55,266 nt of DNA, from IMG/VR virus record IMGVR_UViG_3300047560_002167, positions 1 to 55,266 of that record; one strand, given 5' to 3'. Position numbers and translations under genes: made by a program. This DNA comes from a virus. Within the stretch, counting starts at the first letter, position 1. Every line of letters starts with the position of its first letter. Below are positions 44,901-48,884 of this stretch, piece after piece. The notes under the pieces were generated by a model. That model was not told the origin of the DNA, searched no databases, and was given only the letters and a program-made list of their open reading frames with translations.

Positions 44901-45307
44901 TACTAGTAAATGCGTCATATACTTTATTGGGTGTAGGTAACGGTGTCGCCGCAAACGATCCTAATGGATTGTTGTATGCTTGGGGAACTAACACATATGG
45001 TAACTACGGTGACTATTCAGCTATTTCATACTCTTCGCCGGTATTAGTTGTTACTAATACTATTAGTCCAAATACTAGTAGCCCAGTTCAACTAATGAGT
45101 GGATCATGGAGTCATGTAAATGCAGGTAATGACGTTAACCTAGTTGCTGATTCTAACGGGACATTGTATACTTGGGGTAGAAATGACATGCAACAGCTTG
45201 GATTGAATTCTACTAATAGATTTGTCACTAGTCCAGTTGTAATAGGTACCCAAACACGAGACACGGGCGCTGGAAATAACAATTCAGGATACATCAAAAA
45301 TATCTGA
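29936..45307 (+). CDS. Giant RCC1-repeat beta-propeller protein, second part (5123 aa)
   Basis: The ATG overlaps the stop of the first giant by 4 bases. The first residues MSNNTNRSSLTQIEG are the second half of an RCC1 blade (normally T..NRSSPVQI), continuing the first half left at the end of the upstream gene. About 90 blades follow, with two LamG-like inserts at ~1818-2038 and ~3003-3235. Consensus, length and composition equal those of the upstream giant. The C-terminus ends after a last half blade (VTSPVVIGTQTRDTGAGNN..SGYIKNI), with no separate tip, anchor or autoproteolytic domain visible. It may be a separate subunit whose propeller closes with the first protein, or the rest of a single ~9,950-residue protein disrupted by one missing base. 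The function (fibre, adhesin or capsid decoration) is not shown by sequence. Confidence 0.85.
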   Translation: MSNNTNRSSLTQIEGKTGAYAISPVSVGSSWKSLSIGSSHAVAIKNDGTLWSWGSNQYGQVGNNTVSIQSSPVQIGTRLWLSASAGANHSMAIRSDGLLFGWGQNSSYQLGNNGLAYSNYWRMASPGYSHTMLIKADGTLWAVGGNTQGQLGNNTVAAVTSPIQIGTSSWSMVTTSTLNTFAIDINGRLFAWGYNLAGDLGLNDVTNKSSPTQIGTSLWTTVATTAGSVSANDAGYAIDINKNLFAWGFGTNGQLGDNTIVSKSSPVFVGANFIKVAATDGAAVAIDGTGNIFTWGKNDLGQLGQNDTISRSAPSQIPSSYVWSNVVTAQNTMFGLTNTGLLLGWGQNTAGIIGDSTNINRSAPVQIMTNVSKLSSKNYLQTSVIDTSGSLWMWGDNTGGQLGDGTTISRSAPVQIGNSKWAAVTSTISGTLGVTTDNKLWAWGKDSGNYELYFTTSDALAATYRSSPVQTGAGLLSDSPVQIGTSSWVSVSAGTDHTLAIRSDKTLWAWGSNLVGQLIAPQFAGQLVSSPTQVGTSSYVTVSAGNSFSLAITSDNKLISAGNNTNNQLGSSTFSNLNTWSKVVESTGHALAISSDGKLFAWGDNTGGQLGDGTTISRSSPVQIGTDTWTNISINSESTTINLASSFAIRADGKLFAWGNNANGQLGQNDLIAKSSPVQVGAGKSFVQVSVGPTFHVVAIDSVGSLWAWGFNTQGQLGTGDTIARSSPVQINSNSWLQVAAGYSYASAIRSDGMLFAWGGNIGGQLGLNDIINRSVMTQIGTSSWSQVFTVQGTGQSGPRLALRSDGTLWGSGYNANGQLGDGTLTNRSSPVQVGTSTWSKVEIHNNATIGIQQDGSLWFWGVKAPVAGSDNATASFTYSWTQVAGGSQNSYAIRADSTLWGWGYNIAGQVGDNTTASRSAPVQITIGSALWKDVTGGGSFAVAINSQNRLFAWGKNDQGQLGINHTNNASSPVQIAAPLSSFSSVNSGYYHSLAIDTAGKLWSWGSNSFRQLGLTDSAYSYLSWSQVSTSASHSMFIRSDGRLFGVGYNGYGALGDGTVVNKSSPVIIGSEKWIDVSAGQRGDGSTANYTIAIRNDGMLFAWGYNLAGELGDITTISRSSPVQLGTSSWIAVASGTSGNYAIRNDNMLFAWGGDAPSTFSGGPVRFYASSSPVQVSTKPYSKIFANPSGSPGSTPITGAYALALDTDNKLWAWGNNSVGQMGRLTYDSWTSVAITNNQSRTMFGIKEDGVLYAWGTDLQSVADYTQTYNGPTLKSSPIVVGNTTPMYTKFASVSGGYSHMYAISTDGKLYGMGVPNVGYGLPDVYSWSQIRSTGITTYAIRNDGLMFAWGRDDYSQMGDFGTVQNRSAPIQIGTLSWSQLATATGQVSSMAAITSDGRLFAWGYNNQGQLGLGDTNGRQSPVQLGVGYSWRSAIVSVNSHVYMRDDGVLFGSGSNTNGVFAAGAAPASLRSSPVQISSTNYNSVVFVAENSTSTTAILAIDKNQNLFTWGSGLYGMLGDGTTINRSSPLQIGTSKWQSVAAGNRTAAAITVDGRLFTWGGDAAYYTLGSNDKSWRLIYSAGSTTFGIDYAQRLWTWGAGSNGISGTGTTTSRSSPVQIGTSSWALVSGSGEHALATTFGGGLWTWGRNIFGALGSANTVDRSSPVQISSASFPVIVAGPYQSSAAIDSLNQLWTWGSNGGVLGDGTTINRSQPVQITGTWADVSIGNSVMYAIRSDRTLWTWGLNTSGQLGLNNANNYSSPVQIGTSSWLMVSAGSKNFVAAIDVNNRLFTWGANVEGELGDNTTVSKSSPVLVSSGTAGAIAFTGSSSIASTSNINLGAGLFTVEGWFYRTSAVGSNTSFWGSTNGTGSTPKIIFNQMNTGELRVWQNDAAVLTTSTTLVPQNTWVHIAVVRDTVAPGAIKIYVNGQLQPSTTNPSGDYSGITGTFNIGADGEGAYSPFPGSISNFRVVTGVAVYTGNFTVPTNVLTTSQSSGTNISSVTDSQTQLLAYASTANDASIYGRTLTLTNASTTFSGPFNERWLQAVANNGSVFARRIDNSFWVWGNNTGGELGLNDAIARSSPVQLSAFSKESIVLNNITIQPSIGNNNTVLYNNGAGLMWGYNAAGGIGDNTTVNKSNPVQIAPDPSRSSPVQVGTDYWTQVVGGAYHFIGQQTNGKLYAWGNNAQGQLGTGDIGFRGNPTLISNTLYSSVQLSAGVSSTYMKSTGKLYSWGGNNYGEMAADNSTIARSSITQVATNSVYTLQQFFNGSSYTQVASYNHTGAIKDDGTLWLWGRNNNGQLGDLTVVDNNSPVQIAGSWTQIEVGYSTTMALKTDGTLWVWGNNSYGQLGQGHTVARSSPVQVAGSWNKIAATGNTVFAIRTTGTLWAWGNNTYGVLGLNDIVHRSSPVQVAGSWTNITALGDSIFGVKTDNTLFAWGDNSSGQLGVNDLINRSSPVQVANAGTTAGAFILPKSNPNQNGNSGVNATSFIKDNVLYTIGNNVQGQLGFGAVTTASSPVQVGTFVSTYVNSPIQIGTDSWSQVSAGTDHAAAISPDGRLFTWGGNGSGQLGGGGGEYLSISTNGNSSTNSSGSNYGFTGYVRSDGTLMMVGFNGGGQLGQGTTGNTYSSPVQVGATGYWKQVSVGAASVTLAIDYLGRLWAWGYNVWSNLGTNDSTNYSSPVLIAATNSWVQVATATRTSYAIDTAGRLWAWGTNTYGGIGDGTTINKSSPVQIGTGTDWKAVYNGAWSLHVHAIKNDGTLWAWGYNANGRLGDGTTAHKSSPVQIPGSWTMVSHNGEYYTEGWDSYGVKTDGTLWTWGFLATSTTPVQRSNASVTSWLGVYGYMYGAFALASDNYLYYMNGNNDANTYFNWSGAATGVVTQPVALSTSVSFKNINTWQNFRLGQIWPTPDNKLYVWGDNSSGLLGQNDQISRSSPIQLGANPSAFTPAQVVSGSWNQVKASSSHTVAIKNDSTLYAWGLNASGQLGTGDTVSRSSPVQLPSNTNAYVNSVQFSSGNYTTVPYNAAFLLSASNFTIEAWIYPTTTSVRRGIVNNWYIGGEFYFEITTGNNLIFGYTNVASGISTPEYTGSTTINSNVWTHVAIVRNGSAWRFYINGVADATTYTSSDTMYYYNGTTKPLLIGVGLDYSAPFTGKIAGLRIVKGVAVYTGNFTVPTIPAASTQSSGTNISAITAGQTILLTNQTIIFADTSSNNWTVTPTGSPAIVPASEIYTGLSVQPLYQWSVVGKGSGYINSVVRNDGTLWSTGLGSSGQIANGTTTTYSSYVSVGSTTVNFNAALTKVDDQSYTVAAAGFGQSLAIRNDGTLWGWGLNSQNQLGFGPGEVWTNTTGGTFQAAAMTSLGRLFTWGANTWGSVGDGTTTARATPQLIPSLISWTQMSASGDSMFAIKADGTLWVWGANYNGQLGLGDTVSRSSPVQLGSSTNWTNVSANKVYVTALNSLGQLWAWGANSGSNSTGSLGDGTTIDRSSPVQVAGSWSILGTYDAGGSVSATTYAIKPDGTMYAWGNNGSGQFGDSTVVSRSQPTQIGIGYSWSMVGCTSQSMLALRSDGTLWVTGVGTNGVLGTNEVIARSSPVQIGTSASGALIQWKSIGIGTSCAAAIRANDNSLWAWGYNLNGALGDGTVVPKSSPVQIGQSQWLVVSGLGFGLHGITIDNTLFGWGGSYTGNGTTISSSSPVAVDSTGLLTAPYTLVSSPTQIAGSWNKVSTGYHHTLAIKADGTLWAWGSNSEGQLGTITNMTLLNHGATSFVKADNTLWTWGNNASGQVGDVTLVSRSSPVQVFAPISWNQISDSYEGGNEAGGEMGRVGVDAYGYLYAWGKNTYGQLGTNNTTGYSTPQKIGVQQWKILATPFGIKEDGTLWAWGSNGDGRLGDGTTLTRSSPVQIGLSSWMAVSSNGHAIRVDGTLWGWGENSKGGIGDNTTVNKSSPVQIGTLTNWRRVNANKRPNYREAGFAINSLGQTFGFGENTFGQVGDNTTINRSSPVQIGTTASFVFISSNSHSLAIDNLGRLYGWGYNSNGQVGNGAGGPTGSYISSPVQIGTSSWITVAAGFETSYGITVDGTLFAWGNAGFGALGTGDIIKRSVPTQVGTDTWKEVAGTSGYTGYAVKSDNSVWWWGAGPSTSSPVQISSAASTNPYLDIVADPDNGPIYAITNSKTLVTLTPTTTPFDGGIWTSAVSIIGYNAAIRDDKTLWMWGANTLGQLGDGTTINRSSPVQVPGSWNFISGNGQSSNGWTAGIKTDGTLWIWGMNYNGYFGDDTSTGYRSSPVQLGTNSWITLASSGVGTLIAIDASGKLFAWGSNAYGQLGLGDQVTRSSPVQVMAGRSFTQVAANYYASYALETTGTLWAMGVNTAGYLGDNTVVAKSSPIQVNASSWATIAATGLHAMGSIIVDGVTTLWTWGGNTYGQLGLADKLISGAMSSPVQIGAVYDSDRIRYSSPVQVGLGYSWINVSAGPYASVAARQDGTVWTWGMNLVGQLGVNDVKYRSSPVQVAGTAAGSVVSLNLPKQISMNGDPINGADTSIWIQGRDGGLYTNGYNLYGQVGNAATVTRSSPVQIATTAMGTSPIVPINITSTRGSSFVAVGHGNAVAAIASNGTLWAWGTGTQGQLGYNTNATTSLQVSVGNNPQSYKVGENSIGASSWSQISAGYNHALAIDSTNRLFGWGNYAAKNPIVTSTMSWKSFINDTTTIALRSDGTLWVWGYGGTGSMGDNTTVNKSSPTQVGTDTWNQISNGSNQVGGIKTDGTLWLWGYNPYGQLGDNTVANRSSPVQVAGSWLSLSCGLNNTAAIKTDGTLWLWGDNTNGVLGDNTIAPKSSPVNIGSRATWKKAVLSSTSSYAIDNDGNLYAWGQNTNGELGLNDTVNRSSPVQVGTSKWINIAAGLGGSGGFALALRADNTLWGWGYNFNGSVGDSTGISRSSPVQVGTSLWSSVNSGPFYSSSFATDINGRLFAWGYNSTGTVGNSTTVPYQSPVLVNASYTLLGVGNGVAANDPNGLLYAWGTNTYGNYGDYSAISYSSPVLVVTNTISPNTSSPVQLMSGSWSHVNAGNDVNLVADSNGTLYTWGRNDMQQLGLNSTNRFVTSPVVIGTQTRDTGAGNNNSGYIKNI
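35390..36050 (+). other. LamG-like domain inside RCC1 array (2)
   Basis: Reads AIAFTGSSSIASTSNINLG, LFTVEGWFYR, TWVHIAVVRD, KIYVNGQLQ, FPGSISNFRVVTGVAVYTGN, then returns to blades at RWLQAVANNGSVFARRIDN. The TVPTNVLTTSQSSGTNIS linker matches those of inserts 1 and 3. Confidence 0.75.
38940..39640 (+). other. LamG-like domain inside RCC1 array (3)
   Basis: Reads SVQFSSGNYTTVPYNAAF, NFTIEAWIYP, VWTHVAIVRNGSAWRFYING, FTGKIAGLRIVKGVAVYTGN, with the same 'TQSSGTNISAITAGQT' linker as insert 1. Blades resume at YQWSVVGKGSGYINSVVRNDGTLW. Confidence 0.75.
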
Positions 45308-45324
45308 GCATAGTTTCACTGAAT

Positions 45325-45347
45325 AAGTAATGTACTACACATTATTT
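45325..45347 (+). terminator. AT-rich hairpin after the giant gene, possible terminator
   Basis: AAGTAATGT (45325-45333) pairs with ACATTATTT (45339-45347) around a 5-nt loop: nine pairs including one G-T. The 3' arm is U-rich and followed by another T. It lies in the only gap (54 nt) between the fibre block and the modification genes. The low GC of the stem makes a strong intrinsic terminator doubtful; it may instead be an mRNA processing or stability element. Confidence 0.3.
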
Positions 45348-45361
45348 TAAGAGGAAGAAAC

Positions 45362-47116
45362 ATGCACGAAATTGATGAGATGCTTAAATTGCAATTGGAA
45401 GGACACCACAAAGAAGCCCGTGTCCTTTCTGATAAATTAGAAGCTATCGGGGCCGATAAGATTTTAGATCCAAACGGCAAGAACACACAAGACATTTGGA
45501 TGCGCCACTGCTTTAACCGCGGCTGGTTCATAATTCAAGATGGTGACTATCAAACTGGTTGTAAGCTATTAGAAAATGGTCGTTTCTTGAACGTATACGG
45601 TTCTCCACCACTACGCACAGATGCACCTATCTTTAACCCAGATGAACACGACATTAAAGGTAAATCAATTATCGTATCACTAGAAGGTGGATACGGTGAC
45701 GAAATCATTCACGCACGTTTTGCAACTTCATTTAAGAAGCTAGGTGCAAGCCATGTTTATATCGCAGCAGCGCCTGAACTAGTTTCTGTATTTGAACGTA
45801 TTGAAGGTGTTGATAAAGTTATCTTACGTAATCAAGCAAGTTCAGTAGCACATGACTACTGGGTCCCGGGCTTTAGTGCTGGATGGGTATCAGGGCACAC
45901 GTTTGATGACTTCCCAAATCAACCATACTTAACACCTCGTAGTGATAGCGTTGAAGTATGGAAGGGAATGATTAATAGTGACAAGATTAAAGTTGGTATT
46001 CGTTGGGCAGGTAATCCTAAGTTCGAACATCAACAGTTCCGTCGCTTCCCGGAGAACTTTATTACAAACTTGGCTAAGTATCCTGAGTTACAAATCTATT
46101 CATTACAGAAGGATCATAACTTAATCAACTTACCAGAAGGTGTACAAGACTTACAACACTTCTTGATTAGTTGGGAAGACACAATGGCAGCTATTGCTAA
46201 CTTAGATATTGTTATCACAAGCTGTACAAGTATTGCACACATTAGTGCTGCGATGGGAAAAGAAACATGGGTCATGGTACCAGTTCTTCCGTATCACACA
46301 TGGACATACGGTAGCCCAGACAATGATGGCTCACCTTACTATAACTGTGTTAAACTTTTCCGTCAAGTAGAAAAGTCAAAGTGGAATGTTCCTTTCCAGA
46401 AGATGTATGCTGCATTAGAAGAAAAATTTAATCTAGCACACATCGACCAACCCGATGAAGATAGAGTTACTAAACGTATCAACTTAGGTTGCGGCTTGAA
46501 GAAGATTGAAGGATTTGTAAACGTTGACGTTAGTCCAACAGTTAAACCTGATCAAGTAGTTGACTTGAATCAGTTCCCTTGGCCATTCAAAGACAATGAG
46601 TTTGACCACATTGTAGCTAAAGATATCTTAGAGCATTTGGGTGAAACAAGTAAAGACTTCATCAAAGTTATCAAAGAAATGTATCGTATTAGTCATAACG
46701 GTGCAATCTGGGAAGTTGAATCACCTCACTGGCGTTGTGATACAGCGATTGATGACCCAGACCACAAGCGTCTAATCACTATGGGTATGTTTAACTTGTT
46801 CAATAAGCGTATGTTGATTGAGAAGTTGCAAACAGGTGGAAGTGATAGTGCATTGGCATTTGAACATGATGTGGATATTGAGATTTGTGATATGCAGTTT
46901 GACTACACAAAGCCTTGGCAAGACCGTTTGAAAGCTCGTCAGATTACAGAAGACGAATTGACCTATGCATTGAATCATTTCAACAACGTTGCATTGAGTG
47001 CTAAGTATTTGATTCAAGTTCATAAGCCCGGTCGCAATGACTTTAGTGAATATGAACAATTAGTTGAGAAGAAACTACAAGAGCCATTGAAGTTAACAAC
47101 TAATAATGACTTATAA
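45362..47116 (+). CDS. GT9-like glycosyltransferase fused to SAM methyltransferase (584 aa)
   Basis: GAGGAAG lies a few bases before the ATG. Residues ~1-80 are helical and TPR-like. Residues ~95-345 resemble the heptosyltransferase/GT9 or TPR-linked glycosyltransferase fold: a Gly-rich EGGYGDEIIHARF loop, KVGIRWAGNPKFEH (~211), RRFPENF, and DTMAAIANLDIVITSCTSIAHISAAMGKETWV (~273-305, nucleotide-sugar side). Residues ~370-560 form a class I SAM-dependent methyltransferase: INLGCGLKKIEGFVNVDVS as motif I with the acidic D, DHIVAKDILEHL, and MYRISHNGAIWEVESPH. Such fusions modify glycans or glycosylated proteins. The substrate is unknown: fibre proteins, capsid or host surface are all possible. 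It opens a coupled run of modification genes, overlapping the next by 11 bases. Confidence 0.75.
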   Translation: MHEIDEMLKLQLEGHHKEARVLSDKLEAIGADKILDPNGKNTQDIWMRHCFNRGWFIIQDGDYQTGCKLLENGRFLNVYGSPPLRTDAPIFNPDEHDIKGKSIIVSLEGGYGDEIIHARFATSFKKLGASHVYIAAAPELVSVFERIEGVDKVILRNQASSVAHDYWVPGFSAGWVSGHTFDDFPNQPYLTPRSDSVEVWKGMINSDKIKVGIRWAGNPKFEHQQFRRFPENFITNLAKYPELQIYSLQKDHNLINLPEGVQDLQHFLISWEDTMAAIANLDIVITSCTSIAHISAAMGKETWVMVPVLPYHTWTYGSPDNDGSPYYNCVKLFRQVEKSKWNVPFQKMYAALEEKFNLAHIDQPDEDRVTKRINLGCGLKKIEGFVNVDVSPTVKPDQVVDLNQFPWPFKDNEFDHIVAKDILEHLGETSKDFIKVIKEMYRISHNGAIWEVESPHWRCDTAIDDPDHKRLITMGMFNLFNKRMLIEKLQTGGSDSALAFEHDVDIEICDMQFDYTKPWQDRLKARQITEDELTYALNHFNNVALSAKYLIQVHKPGRNDFSEYEQLVEKKLQEPLKLTTNNDL

Positions 47117-47711
47117 TATAACAATGGATTTTAGTTGCGGTGGGCATGGGTCAATACAAAATATTACCCATCTCATCAATACATACGGAATCCCTAACAC
47201 TATTATTGAAGTTGGTGTGTTTGAAGGTAACACCACGTTCTGGATGGCAGACCAACTAACACCGCACAACAGCAACCTTAAAATATATGCAGTTGACCCG
47301 CATGTGGGTAGCAATGATATGTCAGAAGATCCTGCTATGGTTCATGCTAACTTTACACATAATTTAAATGAATGTAAGCATAAGAATGTCGAGTACATAC
47401 GCAAGTATAGTGAAGATGGTTTGATTGACTTGATTAACAAAGGTGTCAAAGCTGAGTTAATCTACATCGACGGAGACCATAGAGCAGCCGGCGTATTAAC
47501 TGACTTAGTACTAGCATACAAACTATTAGTACCGGGTGGTGTAATATTGTGTGATGATGCTACTGTTTGGAAATACAAAGATAAGAATGGTACTGAAGCG
47601 GCACAGATGAGTCCTAGACTAGCAATAGAGATGTTCATACAATGCTATTGGCATCACATTGAACCTATTAAAGTACCAGATCCCTGGCAAACAGCATTTA
47701 GAAAATTATGA
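47106..47711 (+). CDS. Class I SAM-dependent methyltransferase (201 aa)
   Basis: Starts inside the end of the previous gene (11-nt overlap) and ends in an ATGA overlap with the next. Motifs of the Methyltransf_24 type are visible: TIIEVGVFEGNTTFWMA (SAM-binding loop, ~32-48), KIYAVDPHVG (acidic Asp, ~60), AELIYIDGDHRAAGVLTDL (~118-136) and LLVPGGVILCDDA (~144-156). Relatives methylate sugars or small molecules in surface-polysaccharide clusters. Its place between two glycosyltransferases suggests it methylates the same glycan. It is short for the family but appears complete. Confidence 0.75.
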   Translation: MTYNITMDFSCGGHGSIQNITHLINTYGIPNTIIEVGVFEGNTTFWMADQLTPHNSNLKIYAVDPHVGSNDMSEDPAMVHANFTHNLNECKHKNVEYIRKYSEDGLIDLINKGVKAELIYIDGDHRAAGVLTDLVLAYKLLVPGGVILCDDATVWKYKDKNGTEAAQMSPRLAIEMFIQCYWHHIEPIKVPDPWQTAFRKL

Positions 47712-48412
47712 ACTTATATCGTAGTAACAACACACAAGTAGACGCTGCCTACATCATTACTGTTAAAGGTAATAGTAACAGCGAAAAGTATTCAAAGCAA
47801 TGTCAAGAAAGTTGCGAGAAAGTAGAGATGCCATATGTAGTATGGGATGCATACGATGGTACTTCTCCTGGACAAATCATTCCACCTGAGAATCTAAGGA
47901 ATGACAGATTTATGAACATGATTAAGATCACCGACCACTATCTTACTAGAGGTGAAGTAGCATGTGCATTAAGTCATATCAGCCTATGGGAGCATTGTGC
48001 AGCGATTGACAAACCTATCGTTATCTTAGAGCATGATACAGTGATGCTTCGCAAGTTTTCTGAGCACCAAAGCTATAACACTATTTGTTATCTAGGTGGT
48101 GCTGAGTGGGCACAGCAAGGTTGGAAAGTATATCCTATCCCACCTCATGCTAGTGAAGGTCCCAATTACTTGTTTATTTGTCGTGCCCATGCATACAGTA
48201 TTGATCCTCAAATGGCTAAGAACTTACTCAGTTACGTATTAAAGATGGGAATAAGTGCTCCATTAGATATTATGCTTCGAGCAGATTTGTTTGCGATTGT
48301 ACATCAAGGCTTGTATGCCGCTGACGTAATGAGCGACAAAACTGATACTACTATCGCAGCTAGACCGTTCGAGGGTAGAACTACTAAACGCAACGATAAA
48401 TTAGAATGGTAA
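47708..48412 (+). CDS. Glycosyltransferase family 25 (LPS-type) (234 aa)
   Basis: Coupled to the methyltransferase by ATGA. The N-terminus AAYIITVKGNSNSEKYSKQC, then MPYVVWDAYDG and above all YLTRGEVACALSHISLWEHC followed by KPIVILEHDTVM (the E.D acidic motif) are hallmarks of GT25 enzymes, which transfer galactose-like sugars in LPS synthesis or, in eukaryotes, to collagen. PNYLFICRAHAYSIDPQMAKNLL fits the family's acceptor-side region. A cytosolic enzyme is expected, since no membrane segment is seen. The target is unknown; the neighbouring Ser/Thr/Asn-rich virion proteins are candidates. Confidence 0.75.
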   Translation: MNLYRSNNTQVDAAYIITVKGNSNSEKYSKQCQESCEKVEMPYVVWDAYDGTSPGQIIPPENLRNDRFMNMIKITDHYLTRGEVACALSHISLWEHCAAIDKPIVILEHDTVMLRKFSEHQSYNTICYLGGAEWAQQGWKVYPIPPHASEGPNYLFICRAHAYSIDPQMAKNLLSYVLKMGISAPLDIMLRADLFAIVHQGLYAADVMSDKTDTTIAARPFEGRTTKRNDKLEW

Positions 48413-48420
48413 AGTCGAGG

Positions 48421-48440
48421 TCAGATAAGTAATTGTCTGA
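48421..48440 (+). promoter_or_regulatory. Hairpin between distant ribosome site and start codon
   Basis: TCAGAT (48421-48426) pairs with GTCTGA (48435-48440), five Watson-Crick pairs plus one G-T, with an 8-nt loop. GAGG at 48417-48420 directly precedes the stem, and the A of the ATG at 48440 is its last base. Without the hairpin the ribosome site is 19 nt from the start, too far for efficient use. Folding could bring the two together, or block the start. Confidence 0.4.
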
Positions 48441-48874
48441 TGAACGTATTTCAATTGAACTATGATGCTAGACTTAGAAGCTGGTACGACTTAAGAGCCG
48501 AAATTGACGGCACCCTAATCCAAAATAAATGTGTAGAGATCGACAATTGGTGGCAAAAAGCCCCTCTTGTCAATCACCATTTGCATCCACAAGATACTGA
48601 AGTTTGGCCCGGACCCTGGGATCTTTTGGTAGAAAACACCTATTGTACTGTTGCAAGAGCATTAGGAATGTGTTATACTTTATTACTAACAGGGATAGAT
48701 GACATTGAAATAGTAGAAGCAACAGATAGAATGGGCGAGGACGTTACATTAGTCCTTGTTGACAACGCAAAATATGTGCTTAATTACTGGCCCGATACGG
48801 TACTAAGTAATAATCTAACAGACTTTACAATCAAGCGCTCCATAGATATTTCAAATCTAAAAACAAAAATATAA
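48440..48874 (+). CDS. Unknown phage protein (144 aa)
   Basis: I do not recognise this gene. The product starts MNVFQLNYDARLRSWYDLR and is rich in Trp and acidic residues (VEIDNWWQKAPLVNHHLHPQ, EVWPGPWDLL). The segment YCTVARALGMCYTLLLTG looks like a buried helix, and TLVLVDNAKYVLNYWPDTVL like paired strands. No signal peptide, Cys-x-x-Cys or nucleotide-binding motif is seen. It lies 27 bases after the GT25 gene and 10 bases before nrdA, so it bridges the modification cluster and the RNR operon. The compact, well-placed frame and the ribosome-site arrangement support a real gene. Confidence 0.6.
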   Translation: MNVFQLNYDARLRSWYDLRAEIDGTLIQNKCVEIDNWWQKAPLVNHHLHPQDTEVWPGPWDLLVENTYCTVARALGMCYTLLLTGIDDIEIVEATDRMGEDVTLVLVDNAKYVLNYWPDTVLSNNLTDFTIKRSIDISNLKTKI

Positions 48875-48884
48875 TAGGTGAAAA

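Larger units (their letters stand above)
15525..45260 (+). repeat. Giant RCC1 blade-coding repeat array (~29.7 kb)
   Basis: About 180 degenerate units of ~150 bp spanning two genes. The most conserved DNA words are agaagtagcccagtgcaa (RSSPVQ) and ggtacaagtagctgg (GTSSW), used many times with synonymous changes such as agaagcagcccagttcaa. Units are always a multiple of three, so the frame survives gain or loss of units. The array is interrupted by three LamG-coding inserts. Confidence 0.85.

Noticed and set aside
15474-45307. CRISPR array or non-coding satellite DNA
   Set aside because: The repeats are coding, degenerate at synonymous positions and about 150 bp long, with no identical direct repeats separated by unique spacers.
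15474-45307. Recent acquisition of RCC1 from a eukaryote
   Set aside because: The blades are highly uniform bacterial/phage-style sequences, and the array shares LamG domains and composition with neighbouring phage genes; nothing points to direct eukaryotic transfer.
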